From Acidobacteriaceae bacterium (lineage in GTDB: Bacteria; Acidobacteriota; Terriglobia; Terriglobales; Acidobacteriaceae), in contig JARLFX010000274.1 in the NCBI GenBank assembly GCA_031296355.1, forward strand, positions 1 to 5,644: DNA of 5,644 bases, in the 5' to 3' direction. Of this stretch, positions 1-5,644 are shown one piece after another. Positions within the stretch are counted from its first letter, which is position 1. Every line of letters starts with the position of its first letter. The notes beneath the pieces were generated by a model that made no database searches, was not told the DNA's origin, and saw only the letters and a program-made list of their open reading frames with translations. The position numbers and the translations under genes were made by a program.

Positions 1-1
1 A

Positions 2-1819
2 ATACCTAGTCGATGGAAATTCTCGATTTTTGTTGTGTTGGCAGTATTGGCAGTATTTTGGCTGCCATCCCGGGTGCCTGTCGCTCCTGCTGCGTCCGTC
101 TCATATATCTATGGATTCAATAATCATGTAGCGCTGCTGGCTATGCTGCTCGTGATTCTAGTCGGCGCGGTCTGGACGCGCGGCTTGAACCTGATGCCGG
201 TAATGAGCGATAGTGCAAAGAATTTCAGTGCGCGTCCACTGGGTATAACGCTTCTGGTGACGTTGTTCCTCTGCGTACTTTTTTCCCGCTTTTATCCCAA
301 TGGTCAAGAGACAGGTTACTTTATCAATCGCATCCAAATGCTTGCGGCAGGGCATCGGCCTTATCTGGATTTTGAGTTTGTCTATGGTCCGCTGCTGATC
401 TATCCATCCGTATGGATAGCCAGACTGCTTCATGTGAGCGTTGCCCGCGGATTTTTCATATATTGGACATTGAACTGGCTCATTGGAATCTGCCAAATCT
501 ACTGGATTATCCGATGGATTGGTTTTGCAGAACGGCGAAGGTTGCAGGCATTCCTATTTTTGAGTCTGTGCTGCTTCCCTGCGTTTTTCCTCATGGGCCT
601 GAATTACACGCCCATGCGCATCACGGGAGCCATTTTCTGCGTACTCGCGACAGTCACTCTGGCGGCATCTGGCAAACGCCTTATCACCTATGCTGCTGCA
701 GTCGCTATGGTTGCGCTGCTCTTTGGGCTTTCAGCTGAGAGTGGTATTGCCTATGCCGTGACAATGGCAATCTACATGGGGTTGGGTATGCGCAGGTATT
801 GGCGGGACCGCGCGTACACGGTGGGATATCTGCTGATGCTCTGTGGATTTGCCGGGTTCTATATGCTGGCATCGCGGATGCATGAGTTGGACACCATGAA
901 GCAGTTTTCTGCAGGCGCAGAGTCGTTGCCCCTTATCCTAACGCCGTTCACATTTCTGTATCTTGCGGGAGCATTCATCGGCGCATGCTATGGGTGGTCA
1001 TGCCTATTGCGGAACCAATGGCAGGATACTCGCCTTGCTGCTGTCATTCTGTCGATGGTTCTGCTTCCCGGGGCTCTAGGCCGTTGCGATCCGGGGCATA
1101 TATTCACATACGAAATGGGTGCGCTGCTGACAGTGATGGTGTTAGCCAGTTACCGCAATCGTGCCTGGCGTTGGGGCGTGCCAGTACTCTACTTGCTGGT
1201 GGTGCTGCTGCCCATCCAGGGGATTCTCTGGAGGACGCGTCCCTTTCTTCACACGTCGCTTGTGGATGTGTTGTTTGGCGGAGGGCGTGAAAACTCCGCG
1301 CTCTCGCGCATGGTTGCAAGCATGCTTGTAAAGCATGGCGGCCCTGAGGCGCTTCTGCGCCAGACAGAACGGCTGGAGGCGATCAGAATGGATCCGACGG
1401 ATGTCTTTCCTGGAGCTACGCCGATTCTTCAGGCTCCATTCGGTTATTCGAGCACCGATTTCTACTACTCGCCCCGGGTTGACACGGGTTACTACGTTCC
1501 CGTCGACGATGTGATGTCAGAGCATCAGGCGACGCGCAAAATTGCAGAACTGCAAGAGCATCCAGATCGCGACCTGGTGATACCTTTAGACGTGAAGCCA
1601 GATGCCGGATGCGCTGTCGATCCCAAAAGAATGAGTGGCCTGTTAGATGGCGTCTTTGGCTATAACTATTTTCATCATGCCAGAAACATTCCTCCGGGTA
1701 TGCAGCCACTATGCCGGTATATCGTGGACCACTACCGATACAGCCGACCGGCCACCGCTCCCAGAAATTCCTACGTGCTTTGGGAACCTATATCCACCAC
1801 GCCAAAAGTGACGCAATAA
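2..1819 (+). CDS. GT-C-like polytopic membrane protein, probable glycosyltransferase-type (5' partial)
   Basis: I do not recognise a named gene. Residues are numbered from the GTG codon at 35, but the frame is open to the left edge (codons reading IPSRWKFSIFVV precede it), there is no Shine-Dalgarno before 35 and no in-frame ATG, so the true start lies outside the window. About 12-13 hydrophobic segments fill residues 1-400, and a soluble domain of about 190 residues follows (about 402-594). The first large loop, E92 in QETGYF, then A-A-G-H-x-P-Y and D112-F-E114-F-x-Y-G-P, resembles the acidic-residue loop of GT-C enzymes (ArnT/PMT class), which move sugars from polyprenyl-phosphate donors outside the membrane. 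A second motif, G-R350-C-D352-P-G-H355, sits before a late membrane segment. The C-terminal part (Y-Y-x-P, then K-I-A-E-L-x-x-H-P and V-I-P) fits the extracytoplasmic tail of such proteins. The gene ends in TAA and runs convergently with rpoD. The coding call is firm; the enzymatic role, perhaps in cell-surface glycan assembly, is inference from topology and weak motifs. Confidence 0.82.
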   Translation: MPSRWKFSIFVVLAVLAVFWLPSRVPVAPAASVSYIYGFNNHVALLAMLLVILVGAVWTRGLNLMPVMSDSAKNFSARPLGITLLVTLFLCVLFSRFYPNGQETGYFINRIQMLAAGHRPYLDFEFVYGPLLIYPSVWIARLLHVSVARGFFIYWTLNWLIGICQIYWIIRWIGFAERRRLQAFLFLSLCCFPAFFLMGLNYTPMRITGAIFCVLATVTLAASGKRLITYAAAVAMVALLFGLSAESGIAYAVTMAIYMGLGMRRYWRDRAYTVGYLLMLCGFAGFYMLASRMHELDTMKQFSAGAESLPLILTPFTFLYLAGAFIGACYGWSCLLRNQWQDTRLAAVILSMVLLPGALGRCDPGHIFTYEMGALLTVMVLASYRNRAWRWGVPVLYLLVVLLPIQGILWRTRPFLHTSLVDVLFGGGRENSALSRMVASMLVKHGGPEALLRQTERLEAIRMDPTDVFPGATPILQAPFGYSSTDFYYSPRVDTGYYVPVDDVMSEHQATRKIAELQEHPDRDLVIPLDVKPDAGCAVDPKRMSGLLDGVFGYNYFHHARNIPPGMQPLCRYIVDHYRYSRPATAPRNSYVLWEPISTTPKVTQ

Positions 1820-1879
1820 AATCCCCTGCGGCATCCGTGACTGCGTACGTATTCCGGTAGAGAGAGAACAGTTGGAAGC

Positions 1880-1902
1880 TGCTGCCAAGGACAAAGGCAG
1901 CA
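1880..1902. other. Inverted repeat downstream of the membrane-protein gene
   Basis: Arms TGCTGCC (1880-1886) and GGCAGCA (1896-1902) are perfectly complementary around a 9-nt loop, 60 bp after the stop codon at 1817-1819. No T-tract follows on either strand, so it is not a canonical intrinsic terminator. It could protect the 3' end of the rightward transcript, or it could be chance. The rest of 1820-1942 shows nothing else recognisable. Confidence 0.3.
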
Positions 1903-1942
1903 ATGACGGGCCGCACAGAATCTCTTTTGAATTTTAAATACA

Positions 1943-1966
1943 GATGGCGCGCCGTGGCGCGCCATC
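1943..1966 (-). terminator. Probable rho-independent terminator of rpoD
   Basis: Perfect 11-bp complementary arms, GATGGCGCGCC (1943-1953) and GGCGCGCCATC (1956-1966), are separated by GT. In RNA the innermost pair must open, leaving about 10 bp closed by a 4-nt loop. Read leftward, the hairpin starts 26 bp after the rpoD stop codon (1992-1994) and is followed by TGTATTTAAAATT, an imperfect U-rich tail. Read rightward, the following bases (GTTACCTGAAC) are not T-rich. It therefore fits a terminator for the leftward rpoD transcript better than one for the convergent gene, though the hairpin may also block rightward transcripts. Confidence 0.7.
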
Positions 1967-1991
1967 GTTACCTGAACTATACAGGCGGGGC

Positions 1992-3695
<1,704 letters not shown>

Positions 3696-3704
3696 AGGTG
3701 TGCG

Positions 3705-3709
3705 CTCCT
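3705..3709 (-). promoter_or_regulatory. Ribosome-binding site of rpoD (fixes the TTG start)
   Basis: On the minus strand AGGAG lies 9 nt before the TTG at 3693-3695. This is the only purine-rich anti-16S match near the start and decides the rare TTG start. The site is embedded in two short alternative 4-bp hairpins: CTCC/GGAG, which would pair it, or GCGC/GCGC, which would leave AGGA in the loop. Confidence 0.75.
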
Positions 3710-3758
3710 GCGCGGAGATATCCGAGGCCCGTATTAAGGGGCGAAATTTGTACTACCG

Positions 3759-3787
3759 GTGATAGGTCGGGGATCGGTTGCGGTCAA
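3759..3787 (-). promoter_or_regulatory. Probable sigma-70-type promoter of rpoD
   Basis: On the minus strand TTGACC (3782-3787; 5 of 6 to the -35 consensus) is separated by exactly 17 bp from TATCAC (3759-3764; 4 of 6 to the -10 consensus). Transcription would begin near 3752, giving a leader of about 57 nt before the TTG start. If correct, rpoD is read by its own product. It is the best -35/-10 pair I found on this strand between 3696 and 4020. Acidobacterial -10 and -35 preferences are assumed to resemble the general bacterial consensus. Confidence 0.6.
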
Positions 3788-4020
3788 AGCCGCGATGGCC
3801 GGCTGCTGGCTGCAAAGAGCCAAGAGCACGTAAGGCGTAGTTCCCCAGCGAACACTAGGATAACACTTCGTTAGACGCAAAACGGGAGGAAAAGATGCGA
3901 ATCGCAGGGAGGGCGGCGGCAAAGAGGATGAGGGGTGAATTCCGGGGGCCGGACTGTGGATTGGGGGGGAGGTAGTGCGGACTGGCCGGGGTGGTAATGA
4001 GGTTGGGGCGCGAAATGATT
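3788..4020. other. Non-coding, G/purine-rich half of the rpoD-receptor intergenic region
   Basis: No convincing gene is seen here. From about 3884 to 4010 the plus strand is strikingly purine-rich, with G-runs at 3932-3935, 3944-3948, 3963-3969, 3988-3991 and 4005-4008. The loops between the longer runs (about 13-18 nt) are too long for a canonical G-quadruplex. A direct repeat AACACT (3851-3856 and 3862-3867) recurs with an 11-bp period upstream of the rpoD promoter. A 26-codon frame at 3895-3975 has a good Shine-Dalgarno but otherwise looks accidental (see findings). Confidence 0.5.
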
Positions 4021-4024
4021 TTCA

Positions 4025-4043
4025 GCTTGCAAATTTTGCGAGC
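4025..4043. repeat. Operator-like near-perfect dyad
   Basis: GCTTGCAAATTTTGCGAGC is an inverted repeat with 9-bp arms (4025-4033 and 4035-4043) around a single central base, with 8 of 9 positions complementary. It overlaps the -35 element of the candidate promoter at 4027-4054. A compact symmetric site there is typical of a dimeric helix-turn-helix repressor operator. The regulator is unknown and the function is inferred from symmetry and position only. Confidence 0.4.
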
Positions 4044-4054
4044 CGTACTATTAT
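4027..4054 (+). promoter_or_regulatory. Candidate sigma-70-like promoter, rightward
   Basis: TTGCAA (4027-4032; 4 of 6) and TATTAT (4049-4054; 5 of 6) are 16 bp apart. Transcription from here would start near 4061 and give the receptor gene a leader of about 260 nt that contains the whole inverted-repeat cluster at 4090-4160. It competes with the sigma-54-like site at 4246-4261 as the receptor's promoter; both could be used. Confidence 0.4.
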
Positions 4055-4089
4055 CCAGAAATACTAAATCGATATAGAGCCTGAAGAAT

Positions 4090-4160
4090 CATAGGTTTCG
4101 CCTATGGAAATTCAATAAACCGCTTAGGAATATATGGATTTCCATAGATCCTGAATTTCC
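4090..4160. repeat. Cluster of overlapping inverted repeats upstream of the receptor gene
   Basis: Several perfect dyads share arms. CATAGG (4090-4095) pairs with CCTATG (4101-4106). CTATGGAAAT (4102-4111) pairs with ATTTCCATAG (4138-4147), extended inward by two pairs and one G-T wobble to a 13-bp stem around a 20-nt loop. TATGGA (4133-4138) pairs with TCCATA (4141-4146). GGAAATTCA (4106-4114) pairs with TGAATTTCC (4152-4160). These structures exclude one another because their arms overlap. As DNA they form an array of CTATGGAAAT-like half-sites, suggesting protein binding sites; as RNA they could form alternative leader folds. Confidence 0.6.
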
Positions 4161-4245
4161 CGATGAGCGCGGGCGTGTTTCAGTTTGGGGCGCAAGTCGT
4201 TATTTTTGTGTTACTTGATTAATTTTTCACGCCAACGCATCAATT

Positions 4246-4261
4246 TGGCCATGTAATTGCA
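4246..4261 (+). promoter_or_regulatory. Candidate sigma-54 (RpoN) -24/-12 promoter of the receptor gene
   Basis: TGGCCATGTAATTGCA matches the sigma-54 consensus TGGCAC-N5-TTGCW at the core positions: TGGC, correct spacing, TTGC and the final A. GG (4247-4248) and GC (4259-4260) are separated by the required 10 bp, and a pyrimidine precedes the TGGC. Transcription would start near 4272, leaving a leader of about 50 nt before the Shine-Dalgarno and TTG start of the receptor gene. The deviations are the two bases after TGGC (CA instead of AC). A sigma-54 promoter needs an ATP-driven enhancer-binding protein bound upstream, and the dyads at 4090-4160 lie at a suitable distance. Confidence 0.5.
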
Positions 4262-4310
4262 CTTATGATTTGAAACGTAAACTGTTTGTCTTTAACCCAT
4301 TAATTGTTTC

Positions 4311-4315
4311 GGAGG
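4311..4315 (+). promoter_or_regulatory. Ribosome-binding site of the TonB-dependent receptor gene
   Basis: GGAGG lies 7 nt before the TTG at 4323-4325. An in-frame stop (TAA, 4293-4295) sits just upstream and no ATG or GTG falls between, so this site fixes TTG as the start. The signal peptide begins directly at this codon, which supports the choice. Confidence 0.85.
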
Positions 4316-4322
4316 CACCTCT

Positions 4323-5644
4323 TTGAACAGCGACCGTCGCGTATTCGCAAGATCGTTCCGCGGATTCTTCACATTCCTGGCGTTATTTGCCATCACCCTG
4401 CTCTGTGTTACGGCCGTGCATGCACAGTCGTCCGCAGTAACCGGCGGTTTGAATGGCGTAATTAAGGATTCCACGGGTGCAGTTGTGGCCAACGCCACAG
4501 TGACCCTGGTTGGACCGCAGGGCACGACCGTTTTGAAGACGGACAGTGCCGGTCGTTACGGCACCGCCGGCCTGACGCCTGGGTATTACGACGTCACAGT
4601 GACGGCGCCCGGGTTCAGCAAGGTGTCGTCGACGCACAACCAGGTGGTTGTGAACTCGTCCTCGAGCCTGAGCCTGACGCTGAAGGTTGGTAACGAGGGT
4701 GAAACGGTACAGGTCTCAACGACCGCCGCCTCCATCGACACACAGTCGACCGCGATCACGAACAACCTGACGGATACGTTCTACGAGAGCATCCCGATGC
4801 CGCGTAACGTATCGGCAATCTTTTATGCTGCACCCGGCGTAACGCAGGGGCAGGTAGCCGGCACGGCAAACCAGGTTGGGCCGGGTTCCTCGAACCCTTC
4901 GATCGGTGGTTCGTCCGCCCTTGAAAATCTATATATTGTTGACGGTGTAACCATCACCGATCAGGCCTTTGGCAGCATCGGCACGTACAACCGCTACCAC
5001 GGCGCACTTGGTACCGGCATCAACCTGACGTTCATCAAGGAAGTCGACATCAAGACGACAGCGTTTGAGCCGCAGTATGGCAAGGCGCTCGGCGGTATCG
5101 TGCAGATCGTCACCAGATCCGGTGGCAACCAGTATCATGGCGCGATTGGCGCTTACTTCGCGCCGGGCTGGGCGTGGGCAGCTTCCAAGCAGTACTCACA
5201 GTTTGGTTACCAGCTGAGCACGCCTTCGATGTTCCTGAGCCGTCCGCAGTATGACGTCAGCGCTGAGTTTAGTGGTTATGTGCCGACGCTAAAGAACAAG
5301 CTGTTCTTCTATGCGGATTTCAATCCGTCACTGAGCCAGACGATCAGCAACGCCAACCCTCTAGCTCCTGCTGCTTCGCTGGCACTTGGCGCGATCAAAT
5401 CTTCGATCACGACGCTGAGCTGGTCTGGCAAGTTGACCTACAAGCTGGGTGATCGTACAAACCTGGAAGCTGCAAGCTTCGGCGATCCGTCGAAGCACAA
5501 CAGCGTGCCGTCGCTCTCGAGCCCGGCACCGACCACAACGGCAAGCTCCTGGCAGTATGGTTCGCGCGATTCGTTCTTCCGCGTGGACACGGCGATTGTG
5601 CCGAGCTGGCTGGTTGATGCGTCGTACACGTACAACTACAACCA
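4323..5644 (+). CDS. TonB-dependent receptor, Oar-like, with carboxypeptidase regulatory-like domain (3' partial)
   Basis: The frame stays open to the right edge, showing the first 440 residues; family members are usually about 1,000-1,200 aa, so over half is missing. A Sec signal peptide covers residues 1-34 (basic MNSDRRVFARSFR, hydrophobic FFTFLALFAITLLCVT, likely cleavage VHA|QS). Residues about 41-122 form a CarboxypepD_reg-like beta-sandwich (GVIKDSTGAVVANATVTL, then SAGRYGTAGLTPGYYDVTVTA). The plug domain follows at about 140-270, with the IPMPRN and AAPGV segment typical of this family, ENLYIVDGV (201-209), and FIKEVDIKTTAFEPQYGKAL leading to GGIVQIVTRSGGNQYHG (257-273). After that come alternating beta-strand-like stretches of the outer-membrane barrel (LFFYADFNP, LTYKLGDRTNLE, WLVDASYTYNYN). 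Such proteins import large substrates or glycans, or act in adhesion, powered by TonB-ExbBD. The substrate cannot be read from this part, and no SusD-like partner is visible. The start is TTG with GGAGG 7 nt upstream. It is divergent from rpoD, with its own regulatory region. Confidence 0.94.
   Translation, partial: MNSDRRVFARSFRGFFTFLALFAITLLCVTAVHAQSSAVTGGLNGVIKDSTGAVVANATVTLVGPQGTTVLKTDSAGRYGTAGLTPGYYDVTVTAPGFSKVSSTHNQVVVNSSSSLSLTLKVGNEGETVQVSTTAASIDTQSTAITNNLTDTFYESIPMPRNVSAIFYAAPGVTQGQVAGTANQVGPGSSNPSIGGSSALENLYIVDGVTITDQAFGSIGTYNRYHGALGTGINLTFIKEVDIKTTAFEPQYGKALGGIVQIVTRSGGNQYHGAIGAYFAPGWAWAASKQYSQFGYQLSTPSMFLSRPQYDVSAEFSGYVPTLKNKLFFYADFNPSLSQTISNANPLAPAASLALGAIKSSITTLSWSGKLTYKLGDRTNLEAASFGDPSKHNSVPSLSSPAPTTTASSWQYGSRDSFFRVDTAIVPSWLVDASYTYNYN

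Noticed and set aside
35..37. GTG as the start codon of the membrane-protein gene
   Set aside because: The frame is open upstream to the window edge, the codons before it encode more of the same hydrophobic segment, and no Shine-Dalgarno precedes it; the gene is more likely cut by the window edge. The ATG at 13 is in another frame.
3734..3922. 62-codon minus-strand reading frame upstream of rpoD
   Set aside because: It covers the rpoD promoter and has no ribosome-binding site or recognisable protein features.
3932..4008. G-quadruplex in the G-rich intergenic tract
   Set aside because: The runs of four or more G are separated by about 8-18 nt, mostly 13-18 nt, beyond the usual 1-7 nt loops; only unstable or two-tier forms would be possible.
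4264..4269. TATGAT as a -10 box for the receptor gene
   Set aside because: It matches 5 of 6 to the consensus, but no -35-like hexamer lies 16-18 bp upstream; the nearest, TTGGCC at 4245, is only 13 bp away and overlaps the sigma-54-like site.
3696..4322. A tRNA, riboswitch of known class, CRISPR array or mobile-element end in the large intergenic region
   Set aside because: I saw no cloverleaf, no regularly spaced repeat units and no terminal inverted repeats with target duplication; only the dyads already described.
4383..5138. Minus-strand reading frames inside the receptor gene
   Set aside because: They are antisense to a clear signal peptide, regulatory-like domain and plug domain; they are by-products of GC-rich codon use.

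Overview
The window looks like ordinary chromosomal DNA from a soil-type Acidobacteriota, probably family Acidobacteriaceae (the Granulicella / Terriglobus / Edaphobacter group). Two things suggest this. One is an Oar-like outer-membrane receptor with an N-terminal carboxypeptidase-regulatory-like domain, a type heavily expanded in that group. The other is a primary sigma factor whose N-terminal region fits acidobacterial RpoD as I remember it. No database search was possible, so the taxonomy is an inference.

Layout. (1) 2-1819 (+): a polytopic membrane protein with a GT-C glycosyltransferase-like pattern and a soluble C-terminal domain; its reading frame is open at the left edge, so its N-terminus lies outside the window. 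(2) 1820-1991: a 172-bp convergent intergenic region with a hairpin of unclear role (1880-1902) and a strong GC-rich hairpin (1943-1966) that probably terminates rpoD. (3) 1992-3695 (-): the complete housekeeping sigma-70 factor RpoD/SigA, 567 aa, with a TTG start, an AGGAG ribosome-binding site and a good sigma-70-type promoter (3759-3787). (4) 3696-4322: a 627-bp divergent intergenic region. Its rpoD-proximal half is G/purine-rich. Its other half is AT-rich and full of dyads, and holds two candidate promoters for the rightward gene: a sigma-70-like one at 4027-4054 and a good sigma-54 (-24/-12) match at 4246-4261. (5) 4323-5644 (+): the first 440 codons of a TonB-dependent, Oar-like outer-membrane protein, cut off by the right edge and also using a TTG start.

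The three genes are transcribed separately (convergent, then divergent) and do not form an operon or an evident functional system. The most interesting part is regulatory: the AT-rich region at about 4020-4320, where a sigma-54-type promoter match sits about 110-180 bp downstream of a nest of overlapping inverted repeats. That spacing is typical of enhancer-binding-protein sites. I found no CRISPR array, insertion sequence, tRNA or rRNA gene, and no sign of a defence or other novel multi-gene system.
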